64,000 nucleotides of DNA from Mycobacterium asiaticum (GTDB lineage Bacteria; Actinomycetota; Actinomycetes; Mycobacteriales; Mycobacteriaceae): contig NZ_LZLS01000012.1 in NCBI RefSeq assembly GCF_001673365.1, positions 1 to 64,000 on the forward strand, written 5' to 3'. The position numbers were made by a program, and so were the translations under genes. Below, piece by piece: positions 54,367 to 62,685 of this stretch. The notes below the pieces were generated by a model. The model ran no database searches. It was not told the origin of the DNA and was given only the letters and a program-made list of their open reading frames with translations. Position 1 is the stretch's first letter. Each line of letters starts with the position of its first letter.

Positions 54367-54996
54367 CTAGCCCGTGGCTCCCGGCACTTCTTCCTGCGCC
54401 GCGACCGATCGTCCGTCGCCGGTATCGAATACGTCGATAAGCACGTCGTCGTCGCGGTAGCGGCCCACCGGCGTCAAGCCGGGCGTTTCGGCGATGACGG
54501 CGTGCGCGGCGTCGCCGGTCAGTGGATAGTCGGCCACGGGGTGCCGCCAGTGCGCGGCGACTACGGTGGCACCGCTGGGCAGTCGGGCCGACTCCCGGCG
54601 CAGCACCTGGCTCAATGCGTCGGCGCGCAGGTAGTACGCCACCTCGCTGAGCACCACCAGGTCAAACGGTCCGTCGGGCCATGGCTCGTCCAGCGAGGCT
54701 CGGCACAACGTCACGTGGTCGCGGCACCCGTGGGCGCATAGCCGGGCGTCGGCCGCGCGGAGGGCCGCCGGCGCGACATCCACGGCGGTGATGTGGTCGC
54801 AACGGGAGGCCAGCAGCGTGGTCAACGTCCCGATGGCGCAGCCGGGCTCGAACGCGTGCCGATACCGGTGGCGCGGTAGCAGCGCCATCGTGATCGCATA
54901 CTTGCGTTGCTCGTACCAGCGGGTCGAAAGGTGCCAGGGGTCGTCGGCATCGGCATACATCCGATCGAAATAGGCATCCGGCAGTCGGGCCGTCAT
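54367..54996 (-). CDS. NodS-like SAM-dependent methyltransferase
   Basis: A 209-aa class I methyltransferase. DAYFDRMYADADDPWHLSTR followed by WYEQRKYAITMALLP is the N-terminal signature of the NodS/SAM methyltransferase family; motif I is HAFEPGCAIGTLTTLLASR and motif IV region DLVVLSEVAYYL. ATG 54996 overlaps the PIG-L stop (ATGA). NodS N-methylates a deacetylated glucosamine in Nod factors. With a PIG-L deacetylase directly upstream, N-methylation of a newly freed amine is a reasonable inference. Confidence 0.87.
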   Translation of the reverse strand: MTARLPDAYFDRMYADADDPWHLSTRWYEQRKYAITMALLPRHRYRHAFEPGCAIGTLTTLLASRCDHITAVDVAPAALRAADARLCAHGCRDHVTLCRASLDEPWPDGPFDLVVLSEVAYYLRADALSQVLRRESARLPSGATVVAAHWRHPVADYPLTGDAAHAVIAETPGLTPVGRYRDDDVLIDVFDTGDGRSVAAQEEVPGATG

Positions 54997-55751
54997 CGAA
55001 AAACCATCTCTCCCAACGCCATTAAGCGGTGCAGCACGAACGGCGGCAGTACCGCGGTGGGGCCGTACGGCTCGAACTGGCTGCGAAAGCAATGCGCGGC
55101 ACGACTTTTGCACGCGACGGACCAGTCGGCCAGGGGCACTGTGCAGGCCCGTTCCCAGGGCACATCAGGATCGCCGGGAATGGCCCAGTGCCACATCCAG
55201 ATTGGATATTCCAGCAGCGTGACGCCGGTACGGGCACACGCCGCGGCCGCCGCGCGTCCGACGGCTTCATGGTCGGGGTGTCCGTCGCCCCGCCAGGTGG
55301 CCGCGCACCAGGTGCCGGGTGCGCTCCCGTCCAGAATCTCCACGAGCAGCTCGACCAGGCGGTCTTCATGCTCACTCAACTGCCCGTCGGGCAAACCGAG
55401 CGAGAACGGCCTGTCTACCCCCAATACGCTTGTCGCATCAAACAATTCGCCACGACGGACAGCCTGAAGCCGGATCCGTTCGGCCGTCGAGGCGTCCGGG
55501 TGGGCGGCGCCGCCGTCGCTGACCGACACCACCCGCACGGCAACGCCCGAAGCGGCCAGTTGAGCCGATGTTGCACCCAGCCCAAGGGTCTCGTCGTCAG
55601 GATGCGCGCCGACCACGACCAATCGCGCACATTCGCTCATATCTATGACGGGAGGGCGATCTGCGACCAGCCACTCTTGTATCGAAGTACCCCCCTCGGT
55701 CAGCGGCATAGCCGCGAACCGAGGTCCGTTGGTTGGCGGAACGGTCCTCAA
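54993..55751 (-). CDS. PIG-L family N-deacetylase
   Basis: A 252-aa LmbE/PIG-L protein with the zinc site motif VVVGAHPDDETLGLGA near residue 45 and the second motif GDGHPDHEAVGRAA. The MshB/PIG-L fold removes N-acetyl groups from GlcNAc-type substrates. TTG 55751 overlaps the stop of the ACAD gene (TTGA). MshB itself is encoded elsewhere in mycobacteria, so this is an additional, pathway-specific deacetylase. Confidence 0.9.
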   Translation of the reverse strand: MRTVPPTNGPRFAAMPLTEGGTSIQEWLVADRPPVIDMSECARLVVVGAHPDDETLGLGATSAQLAASGVAVRVVSVSDGGAAHPDASTAERIRLQAVRRGELFDATSVLGVDRPFSLGLPDGQLSEHEDRLVELLVEILDGSAPGTWCAATWRGDGHPDHEAVGRAAAAACARTGVTLLEYPIWMWHWAIPGDPDVPWERACTVPLADWSVACKSRAAHCFRSQFEPYGPTAVLPPFVLHRLMALGEMVFR

Positions 55752-56698
55752 AGGTCGGGCCGCCGGCCGGCGAGTTGTCCGAGTTCGGCTAGGTCACGCT
55801 CGGCGTGGCTCTGTCGGATGTAGATGCTCAGGTCGGCGACCCGCTGGGCATGCTTGCCGTCCTGGCATAACGGTCCGGGGCCCAGGGCCCGTCCGGTGCG
55901 GGTGATGGCCTCGTCGACCGCGTGCTCCACCACTGCCCGCACTCGGCGAGCCAGCAATTGGGCGGTGTGTGACCGGTCGAAGGGGTCCGCGTCGATCTGG
56001 GCGGCCGCCTTCGCAAGCATCGCGTCGCCGGCGGCCAGGGCGGCATCCACCGCACCCAGGTGGGCCAGCGCGTAGGCGTCCGCGGACTCGCTGCGCGCGC
56101 AGCGGTACAGCGGGTCGGCGACGCGGCGTGCGCCGCCGAACCAGCACGCTGCGACGCCGATCGCGCCGTGCCAGAACCCGGGGCGGGACAGGTAATCACC
56201 GGGTTCGCCGATCAGGATCGCCCGCACGTTGCTGAACTGGACCGACCGGGTATCGCTGCCGGCCATCCCCGGGTTCCACCAGGTACTCGGCAGCGGTTTC
56301 ACCCCGGGATCGGTGAGGGTTACCGCGAACAACCCTCGCTCGCCTTCTTCCAAATGGGCGGTGACCAGTGCGTTCGAGCAGAAGCCGGCACCCGAACACC
56401 ACAGCTTGGTGCCGTTGAGCAAGAACTCGTCACCGGAGATGTTCACCGCGATCAATTTGCTGTCTGAAGCATCGGCCGCCCAGACCCCCCACAACTGACT
56501 GGGCTCCGGAGGCTTGCCGCCCAATTCGCCCAGGATTGCCACCGCGTCGACGTGCGCTTCGGCGATGCGTGCGGCGGCGATATCTTCCTCGGCCAGTCGG
56601 GCCAAGCGCTGCCAGCGTTCGGCTGTACGCCCTGACGCCGGCATCGGCAATTCCAGTCGTCCCGTTTCCAGCCAGTGCTGGACCAATCCTGCGGTCAT
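55748..56698 (-). CDS. Acyl-CoA dehydrogenase-like protein (short, divergent)
   Basis: A 316-aa protein that keeps the central beta domain of acyl-CoA dehydrogenases (LWGVWAADASDSKLIAVNIS, LNGTKLWCSGAGFCSNALVT, MAGSDTRSVQFSNVRA) and a C-terminal helical bundle. It lacks much of the N-terminal helical domain (usual length about 380) and I cannot place a catalytic Glu with confidence. It may act as a flavin oxidase or hydroxylase on a non-CoA substrate. Both ends overlap neighbouring genes, so it is a firm member of the five-gene operon. Confidence 0.83.
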   Translation of the reverse strand: MTAGLVQHWLETGRLELPMPASGRTAERWQRLARLAEEDIAAARIAEAHVDAVAILGELGGKPPEPSQLWGVWAADASDSKLIAVNISGDEFLLNGTKLWCSGAGFCSNALVTAHLEEGERGLFAVTLTDPGVKPLPSTWWNPGMAGSDTRSVQFSNVRAILIGEPGDYLSRPGFWHGAIGVAACWFGGARRVADPLYRCARSESADAYALAHLGAVDAALAAGDAMLAKAAAQIDADPFDRSHTAQLLARRVRAVVEHAVDEAITRTGRALGPGPLCQDGKHAQRVADLSIYIRQSHAERDLAELGQLAGRRPDL

Positions 56699-57411
56699 GC
56701 GACTTCCCCCGTCGCCGATTCGGCGAGTTTGCTCAGGTGATCTGCGAATCCGTGTGGCGCCCGAGCCTGGATCCTCGCCGAGGTGGCGACTGATTGTGCG
56801 GTTTCCCGGTGGATTCGGTAACCGGCGTGTTCGAAGCGTTTGACCAGGTCCACGTCTTCGCCGGACGGCAGTGCGCGAAAGCCGCCCACCCGCCAGTACG
56901 CCCGCGAACTGAACCCCATATTGGCGCCGTGCACGTGATCATGGTCACCGTTGATTCGCGCGTGGTACTGCGCCAGATAGCGATGGACTATCTCTGCTCG
57001 GGTCGAACCCCAGTCGGCGACGCGCACCAAGCCCAGGAACATGTCCGCGCGGGACTTCAACTGAAGCACCAGCCAGTCGGGGTCCACCGCGCTATCGGCG
57101 TCGGTGGTGGCGTACCAGCAGTTCGCGCCATCTCCGTGCAACGCTCGTGCGTAATCGAAACCGGCCGCGCGCGCCGCTCCCACGTTGCGCGACTCGACGC
57201 GCACGAAGTGGACGTCGGGTCCGAATTCGCCGGCCAAGGCCGCGCTGGCATCGTTGCTGGCGTCGAGCACCACCACGACCGTGACCGGCACCGGCACGCA
57301 CAGTCCCGCAGTGACCATCGCACGCAGGCAGAGAGGAAGATTCGCTTGTTCGTTGTGGGCAGGGATGACCACGGCGACCTGGCCGTAACGGCACGACTCC
57401 GCGGTTGACAT
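56695..57411 (-). CDS. Family 2 glycosyltransferase
   Basis: A 238-aa GT-A fold enzyme: VAVVIPAHNEQANLPLCLRA at the N-terminus, VVVLDASNDASAALA, the DxD-like TTDADSAVDPDWLV, and VHGANMGFSSRAYWRVGGF in the acceptor region. No membrane helix, so cytosolic. First gene of the operon; ATGA overlap with the ACAD gene. A GTTT-N15-GGGAAT element 10 nt upstream of its ATG is a candidate promoter. Donor and acceptor unknown; by operon logic the product would carry an N-acetylated sugar for the PIG-L enzyme. Confidence 0.88.
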   Translation of the reverse strand: MSTAESCRYGQVAVVIPAHNEQANLPLCLRAMVTAGLCVPVPVTVVVVLDASNDASAALAGEFGPDVHFVRVESRNVGAARAAGFDYARALHGDGANCWYATTDADSAVDPDWLVLQLKSRADMFLGLVRVADWGSTRAEIVHRYLAQYHARINGDHDHVHGANMGFSSRAYWRVGGFRALPSGEDVDLVKRFEHAGYRIHRETAQSVATSARIQARAPHGFADHLSKLAESATGEVA

Positions 57412-57421
57412 AGTTTGCTAA

Positions 57422-57446
57422 ATTCCCGTTTGACCACCGATTAAAC
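57422..57446 (-). promoter_or_regulatory. SigF/SigB-type promoter candidate for the GT2 operon
   Basis: On the minus strand GTTTAA begins at 57446 (full GTTT match), a 15-nt spacer follows GTTT, and GGGAAT lies at 57427-57422, 10 nt before the ATG at 57411. One mismatch to GGGTAT. It is arranged back-to-back with the plus-strand element at 57465-57488. Confidence 0.45.
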
Positions 57447-57464
57447 GGTTGCCGATCCCACTCG

Positions 57465-57488
57465 GTTGCGGATGGTGAACCCGGGTAT
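57465..57488 (+). promoter_or_regulatory. SigF/SigB-type promoter candidate for the nucleotidyltransferase gene
   Basis: GTTG (57465-57468), 14-nt spacer, GGGTAT (57483-57488), 12 nt before ATG 57501. Identical hexamers and spacing to 52827-52850. Confidence 0.55.
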
Positions 57489-57500
57489 CCCGTAGCGACT

Positions 57501-58067
57501 ATGAGTCAAAGTCGGACCCCAGGTCCAAGTTGTGAGGAGTTGCGCCAGGCTCTGCGTTGCGCGGCCTCCGCGCTCAAAGAGCACGGGCCACCGTTCGCGC
57601 TCGCCGGCAGCTACGCGCTGTGGGCCTACGGTGCGCCCGAACCAACCCACGATGTCGACTTTGTGGTAGCCGAGTCCGATGTGTCGACTGCCGCCACCAC
57701 GCTTGGCAAAGCCGGCTTTCACATCGAACGGCCTCCAGAGGACTGGCTGTTCAAGGCCCACATCGGCGAGGCCGTCGTTGACGTACTGCACCGGATCAAC
57801 GGGGAGATCGTGGAGCCGGCAGCGCTGGAATGCGCCGAACAGCGTGTGGTGCAGGCAATTACGATGCCAGTGCTGCCGCCGACGACGGTCTTCATCCAGC
57901 GGTTACGGGCCTTGACCGAGCACTATTGCGATTTCGCGAGGCTCATTCCTGCCGCACGGGCGATTCGCGAACGGCTGGACTGGGACACCATCGCCGTCGC
58001 CACCGCCGATAACGACTTCGCCGTTGCGTTCCTGGTGCTGGCCGAAAGACTGGGCCTGCGCGAGTAG
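57501..58067 (+). CDS. MNT-type nucleotidyltransferase-fold protein
   Basis: A 188-aa protein with ALAGSYALWAYGAPEPTHDV followed by DFVVAESD, the GS...DxD pattern of minimal nucleotidyltransferases (aminoglycoside-nucleotidyltransferase-like, AbiEii-like). A third acidic residue could be in EAVVDVLHRINGEIV. No toxin-antitoxin partner such as HEPN or AbiEi is visible next to it. It is divergent from the GT2 operon, with candidate stress promoters in the shared 89-bp gap. Confidence 0.8.
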   Translation: MSQSRTPGPSCEELRQALRCAASALKEHGPPFALAGSYALWAYGAPEPTHDVDFVVAESDVSTAATTLGKAGFHIERPPEDWLFKAHIGEAVVDVLHRINGEIVEPAALECAEQRVVQAITMPVLPPTTVFIQRLRALTEHYCDFARLIPAARAIRERLDWDTIAVATADNDFAVAFLVLAERLGLRE

Positions 58068-58087
58068 AAGCGGTCGCCACCGGGTAC
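58064..58087 (+). promoter_or_regulatory. Weak SigF/SigB-type promoter candidate
   Basis: GTAG (58064-58067), 14-nt spacer, GGGTAC (58082-58087), 11 nt before ATG 58099. It keeps the geometry of the other elements but has one or two mismatches. Confidence 0.3.
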
Positions 58088-58098
58088 AGCAGTGCACC

Positions 58099-58257
58099 AT
58101 GGACTCTCATCCAGACCGCGATAAAGATCTCGCAGACGTAGTAGACAATTTGCAGGAGGCTGTCACCGAGGAACGTCGCGACGACGATGTGCCGGGCAAT
58201 GCCGACGAGCGGGAGCAAGCACCCGTGGAGGGCTCAACCCACGAGCCACCCGATTAG
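58099..58257 (+). CDS. Small acidic hydrophilic protein
   Basis: A 52-aa, strongly acidic protein (MDSHPDRDKDLADVVDNLQE ... DEREQAPVEGSTHEPPD) starting at ATG 58099. No hydrophobic segment; probably disordered. It sits between the nucleotidyltransferase and the convergent Rho_N-like gene, whose stop is 7 nt away. Resembles the small acidic gene at 53423 in composition only. Function unknown. Confidence 0.65.
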   Translation: MDSHPDRDKDLADVVDNLQEAVTEERRDDDVPGNADEREQAPVEGSTHEPPD

Positions 58258-58264
58258 TGCCCGA

Positions 58265-58522
58265 TTAGTGATTGCGTAGTTTGGCGACCAGTTTGTCCTT
58301 GGTCAGGCTCGAGTATCCGGACATGCCAAGCTCTTTCGCGCGCTTCTTCAATTCCGGAACCGTCCAGTCGTCGTAGGACCCAGCCTTGCCGCCCTTGCGT
58401 CCTACCTTGGACTTACCCTGTCCAGCAGCGGCATTGGAAATCCTTGCGGCCTTCTCCTTGGAGTCACCCTTCTTACGCAGATCTTTGTAGAGCTTTTCGT
58501 TCTTGATCGACGAATTGGGCAC
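58265..58522 (-). CDS. DUF7218 / Rho_N (SAP-like) domain protein
   Basis: An 85-aa basic protein. The N-terminal part (PNSSIKNEKLYKDLRKKGDS, then KEKAARISNAAAG) is the conserved plasmid-like/DUF7218 segment; the C-terminal part (YDDWTVPELKKRAKELGMSG, YSSLTKDKLVAKLRNH) is a Rho N-terminal/SAP-type helix-extended-loop-helix nucleic-acid-binding domain. GTG 58522 was chosen because AGGAGG lies 8 nt upstream. Family members are common among stress-induced small genes in mycobacteria. Likely DNA- or RNA-binding. Confidence 0.85.
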   Translation of the reverse strand: MPNSSIKNEKLYKDLRKKGDSKEKAARISNAAAGQGKSKVGRKGGKAGSYDDWTVPELKKRAKELGMSGYSSLTKDKLVAKLRNH

Positions 58523-58690
58523 GGCACCCACCTCCTATGCGTTGCCTGCGGGTTGCCTCAAGGGTGCCCAGATCGATGCAGGTCAAACCCGAGTGTTTGG
58601 CGCCGCACTAACCGGGAACCCAGCCATCGCGATGCGTTGCGGCCATGCAGCTGGCGGCGTGCGCGTAGTTGACAAGAGATGGGAAAAGGT

Positions 58691-58927
58691 ATGGGCGACA
58701 GCAACAGTGGTCCCGCAGAAGGCGTCAAGGGCGTCACTGAGGGCATCAAAGGCAAGGCCAAGGAAGCCGTCGGCGCCGTGACCGGCAGCGACGACCTCAA
58801 GAACGAGGGTCAGGCACAGCAGGACAAGGCGGACGCCGAGCGTGACGTCGCCAAGAAAGAGGCGGAAGCCGAATCCGCGCGAGGCGGCGCTGAAGCGGCC
58901 GAAGAACGTCAGAAGGAACACCAGTAA
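58691..58927 (+). CDS. CsbD-family stress protein
   Basis: A 78-aa protein with AEGVKGVTEGIKGKAKEAVG followed by AVTGSDDLKNEGQAQQDKADAE, the CsbD signature, and an Ala/Glu-rich helical tail. ATG 58691 is preferred; ATG 58679 adds four residues. CsbD-like proteins belong to general-stress (SigB-type) regulons in other bacteria. It is followed by a strong terminator. Confidence 0.88.
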   Translation: MGDSNSGPAEGVKGVTEGIKGKAKEAVGAVTGSDDLKNEGQAQQDKADAERDVAKKEAEAESARGGAEAAEERQKEHQ

Positions 58928-58941
58928 CGAGTGCCTCCTGC

Positions 58942-58984
58942 ACTGCGGCCCCAGCCACTCTCGGCTGGGGCCGCAGTTCTTTCT
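58942..58984 (+). terminator. Strong intrinsic terminator after the CsbD gene
   Basis: Perfect 15-bp stem (58942-58956 with 58963-58977), 6-nt loop, followed by TCTTTCT. It separates the CsbD gene from the cheB-like transcription unit that begins just downstream. Confidence 0.9.
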
Positions 58985-58989
58985 AGGGG

Positions 58990-59013
58990 ATTGCCTAGGC
59001 TGCAAAAGGGTAT
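58990..59013 (+). promoter_or_regulatory. SigF/SigB-type promoter candidate for the cheB operon
   Basis: ATTG (58990-58993), 14-nt spacer, GGGTAT (59008-59013). GTG 59021 and ATG 59024 lie 7-10 nt after the -10, so the message would be leaderless. It directly follows the CsbD terminator, which makes an independent promoter here necessary. Confidence 0.5.
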
Positions 59014-59020
59014 TGGAACA

Positions 59021-60035
59021 GTGATGCAGGCAGGTAACGGTCAGGGACAGCTTCGCGGTGTCGTGGCGATCGGCGCCTCCGCGGGAGGCGTCGAGGCGTT
59101 GTCCCAAGTCGCCGCGGGGCTATCCGCGGATTCGTCCTACGCCTACGTCGTGGTGCTGCACATGCCCGAGGGTGCACCAAGTGTGTTGGCGCGCATTGTC
59201 GACCGACACGGACCCCTACCGGCCGTCACCGCCGAGCACGGGGCAGAACTCAAGCCGGGTCACGTATATGTAGGCAAACCGAACTACCACCTGTTGGTCG
59301 CCGAAGACCACGTGGTGCTTTCCCAGGGGCCTACCGAGAATGGACACCGCCCTGCGATCAACGCGTTATTTCGTTCGGTGGCATTAGCTTTCGGGCCTAG
59401 GGCCATCGGGGTGCTGCTCTCCGGGGTGCTCGACGACGGCGTACTCGGGCTAGGGGCAATCCGCAGCCGCGGCGGCATCACCATCGGGACAGACGCCTGA
59501 TGACGCCTTGTTTCCGGCGATGCCTACCAATGCATTCAATGCCGGTGTGCTGGATCACCAGGTTGCTGCGGCGGACCTGGGCAGGATGCTCGACAAGCTC
59601 TCCCAACGCCCGATCGAGGAGATGGAGATGGAACGTGACACAGGGATGGAGCTCGAGAACCGGATCGCCATGACCCCGCGCTTCGCCACCGATTTCGATA
59701 CCCAACAATTGGGTCCAGCTTCCGGCTTCACCTGTCCGGACTGCAACGGTTCGCTGGCCACGGTAGGGGATGACAATTTTCGCTGCCGGGTAGGTCACGC
59801 TTGGACGCCGGATTCGCTGCTGACCGCCCGCGATAGCGAAGTCGAGGGCGCCTTGTGGGTCGCGCTGCGCAGCCTGCAGGAGAAGGCCAAGCTGGCTAGA
59901 CAAATGGCAAACAGAACCAACCACGGCCCGCTGTCTCATCGCTACAACGCTCTAGCAGACGAAGCCGAACAGGCTTTGAGCGTGCTCAGCGAACGACTGA
60001 CTGCAGTCGCCCCCCACGCCGAGGAACAACCGTGA
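59021..60035 (+). pseudogene. CheB-type methylesterase-like protein, frameshifted
   Basis: The first part (from GTG 59021 or ATG 59024 to the stop at 59498-59500) has the CheB methylesterase motifs VVAIGASAGGVEALSQ (Ser), VVVLHMPEG (His) and LLSGVLDDGVLGLGAI (Asp). Coding continues in the next frame as DDALFPAMPTNAFNAGVLDH and on to 60035, with a C-terminal zinc-ribbon-like FTCPDCNGSLATVGDDNFRC. Removing one base, G59495, restores a continuous protein of about 337 aa. There is no receiver domain, unlike chemotaxis CheB. Real frameshift or sequence error cannot be told apart here. Confidence 0.85.
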
Positions 60036-60790
60036 TCGAAGCTGTCCATCCGGTACGGGTTGACGTCGAGAGTCGATGCGGAGCCTCGATCCTGGTCGCC
60101 GACGGAGAGTTAAACAGCTTCACCTATCGACGATTTCGCGACGCGATGATCAAGGCCGCGCTAGACCAACCGCGCGTGATGGTTGTCGACGTCAACCGGC
60201 TGACCGTCCCATCGGCATCCGCCTGGAGCGTTTTCACCAGTGCGCGCTGGCATGTGAGTACCTGGCCGGATGTGCCAATCCTGTTGGTGTCTAATGATTC
60301 GCAACAACGCAATACGATCCGCGCGAGCGGGGTGACCCGGTATGTGCCGGTGCATTCGACCTGCGATGCGGCCTTGGTCGCCGCCGCCGAAGCCCCCACG
60401 CCCTGTCGTCGCCGAGCACGCGCCGAGCTCCCTCGTTCACAGGCCAGCGTTCGTCTCGCCCGCGGCATGGTCGGAGAATGGCTCACAGCTTGGTCGAGAC
60501 AGCAGATGGCCCCGACCGTGAGCACGGTGGCGACGATCTTCATCGAAAACGTGTTGGACCACACCGAGAGTGCGCCGGCGTTGATCGTGGAGGCTTACGA
60601 AGACACCATCACCGTCGCGGTCGAGGACGCCAGCGGCCAGCCCGCGAGCCGCCTCGAGGCCGCCGAATGCGGCACCGAGATCTTGTCCGGGCTCTCGATG
60701 GTTTCGGTCTTGTCTCGCGCTTGGGGAAGCACGCCGACGTCTTCGGGCAAGACGGTGTGGGCGGTCATTGGGCTTGAAGATAGGCTTTAG
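60032..60790 (+). CDS. STAS-like + HATPase (RsbW-like) fusion protein
   Basis: A 252-aa protein from GTG 60032, overlapping the cheB stop (GTGA). Residues 1-~115 resemble a STAS/anti-anti-sigma fold (SILVADGELNSFTYRRFRDA, VMVVDVNRLTVPSASAWSVF). Residues ~125-252 resemble an RsbW-type HATPase (ASVRLARGMVGEWLTAWSRQ, VATIFIENVLDHTESAPALI with the N-box Glu-Asn, and TEILSGLSMVSVLSRAWGST). Antagonist and kinase in one chain is unusual; it may regulate a stress sigma factor such as SigF. Intact, between two frameshifted genes. Confidence 0.8.
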   Translation: MIEAVHPVRVDVESRCGASILVADGELNSFTYRRFRDAMIKAALDQPRVMVVDVNRLTVPSASAWSVFTSARWHVSTWPDVPILLVSNDSQQRNTIRASGVTRYVPVHSTCDAALVAAAEAPTPCRRRARAELPRSQASVRLARGMVGEWLTAWSRQQMAPTVSTVATIFIENVLDHTESAPALIVEAYEDTITVAVEDASGQPASRLEAAECGTEILSGLSMVSVLSRAWGSTPTSSGKTVWAVIGLEDRL

Positions 60791-60802
60791 CACTCCCGGG
60801 TA

Positions 60803-62685
60803 ATGTTCCAAGTGTCCGGCAACGCTAGTCGAACGGCACCCCTCATGAACGGCACACCCGACGAGCCTTTCGAAGCTCTGCTGCGCTACCTACGCGACTC
60901 GCGCGGCTTCGACTTCACCGGCTACAAACGAACGTCGCTGATGCGCCGCGTCCGCCACCGAATGGAACATGCCGGGTACTCCACTTTCGAGGAATATCTC
61001 GACGTACTGCAGGCCAGTTCGGACGAGTTCGCTGCCCTGTTCAATACGATCCTGATCAACGTCACAGCCTTTTTCCGCGACCCCGAAGCGTGGGACTTCG
61101 TCAGCAGCGACGTCATTCCGCGGCTCTTGGCCGAGCGCGGACCCGACGATCCCATCCGGGTGTGGAGCGCGGGCTGTGCGTCTGGCCAGGAGGCCTACAC
61201 GCTGGCCATGCTGTTGACCGAGGCAATGGGTGCCGACGCCTTCCGACAGCGCGTCAAGATCTACGCCACCGATATCGACGAGGAAGCGCTGACCGACGCT
61301 CGAACGGCCTCCTATGACGCCAAAGCGATCGAGTCGGTGCCGGCGGAGTTGCTGGGACGCTACTTCGAGCAGGTCAACGGCCGGTACCTGTTTCATAAGG
61401 ACCTGCGGCGGGCGGTGATCTTCGGCCGTAACGACTTGGTCAAGGACGCGCCGATTTCGCGCGTCGATCTGCTGGTGTGCCGCAACACGCTGATGTATCT
61501 AAACGCCGAAACTCAACGAAATGTGTTGGGCCGGTTGCATTTTGCTCTTGCCCCGCAGGGCACGCTGTTCCTCGGTCACGCGGAGATGCTGCTGAGCCAC
61601 AGCGACCGCTTCACTCCGTTGAGCCTCAAGAACCGCATATTCCGCAAGGCAGTCGGATCCCGCAGCGGCGCGGACCGCTATGACCCGGCCGCGACGTTTT
61701 TCGATCGACACGGTGAACTGCCCGGTTTGACCACGGTGCGTGAATTGGCTTTCCGCGCAAGTCCGGTCGCTCAGCTCGTGGTCACCGGCGAGGACACCAT
61801 CGCAATGATCAACCAGCAGGCCGAGACGGTATTCGGATTGTCGGCACGCGACATCGGTCGGTTGCTCCGCGATCTGGAGGTTTCCTACCGTCCGATCGAG
61901 TTGCGGACCTACCTAGAGCAGGCCAAGGTAGATCGACGTCCAGCACGGATACCGGACGTGAATGGCAGCGTCCGGGCGCGGAAACCGTGTGGTTCGAGAT
62001 CCACATCAACCCACTCGTCGACGCCGAAAACGGCTTACTCGGAGTCTCGATCGTATTCTTCGACGTCACGGCGACGCGGGCGCTGCTCGACAAGCTGGTC
62101 CAGACGAATCGCCAGCTCGAGGCCGCCTATGAAGAGCTGCAGTCCACCAACGAGGAACTCGAGACGACCAACGAAGAACTGCAGTCCACGGTCGAGGAAC
62201 TCGAAACCACCAACGAGGAATTGCAGTCCACCAACGAAGAACTCGAAACCATGAACGAGGAGCTGCAGTCCACCAATGACGAGCTGCACACCATCAACGA
62301 CACGCTGCGCGAACGCAGCATCGAGTTGGACGATGCGAAAAATTTCCTCAATTCGCTAATCAACTCGGTCCAACTCGGCATGGTGGTGGTGGACCGGGAG
62401 ATGCGCGTGGTGGTGTGGAATCGTGGCTGCGAAGACCTGTGGGGGCTTCGAGCTGACGAAACGGTAGGCACCACTCTGACGTCGCTGGATTTCGGGCTTC
62501 CCATGGCCAGCGTGCGGCCTCTGATCGGCAACGCGTTCGTCGATTCCGACAGCTCGGCCGATACGACGGTCGATTCAGTCAACCGCCGCGGTCGACCGAC
62601 TCGGGTCCGCATCACCTGCACCTCGTTCCGCACCCCGGAGGGCGGCGTGGGCGGGGCGCTGCTGCTCATGGAGGTCGTGGCCTGA
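60803..62685 (+). pseudogene. CheR-type methyltransferase-coiled coil-PAS protein, frameshifted
   Basis: The first part (ATG 60803 on) has CheR N-terminal helices (LRYLRDSRGFDFTGYKRTSL), the SAM site RVWSAGCASGQEAYTLAMLL, KIYATDIDEEALTDART and DLLVCRNTLMYLNAETQRNV, then a PAS-like domain. Near 61958-61962 one base is missing (restoring a codon after PDV would give EWQRPGAETVWFEIHINP). The rest runs in the next frame: a coiled coil of [14 protein letters not shown] heptads (62128-62290) and a second PAS domain (SVQLGMVVVDREMRVVVWNR). Intact length would be about 627 aa. Real decay or error is undecided. Confidence 0.85.

Noticed and set aside
62128..62290. Tandem ~21-nt repeats
   Set aside because: They encode EELQSTN-type heptads of a coiled coil common in CheR-PAS proteins, not a mobile or regulatory repeat.
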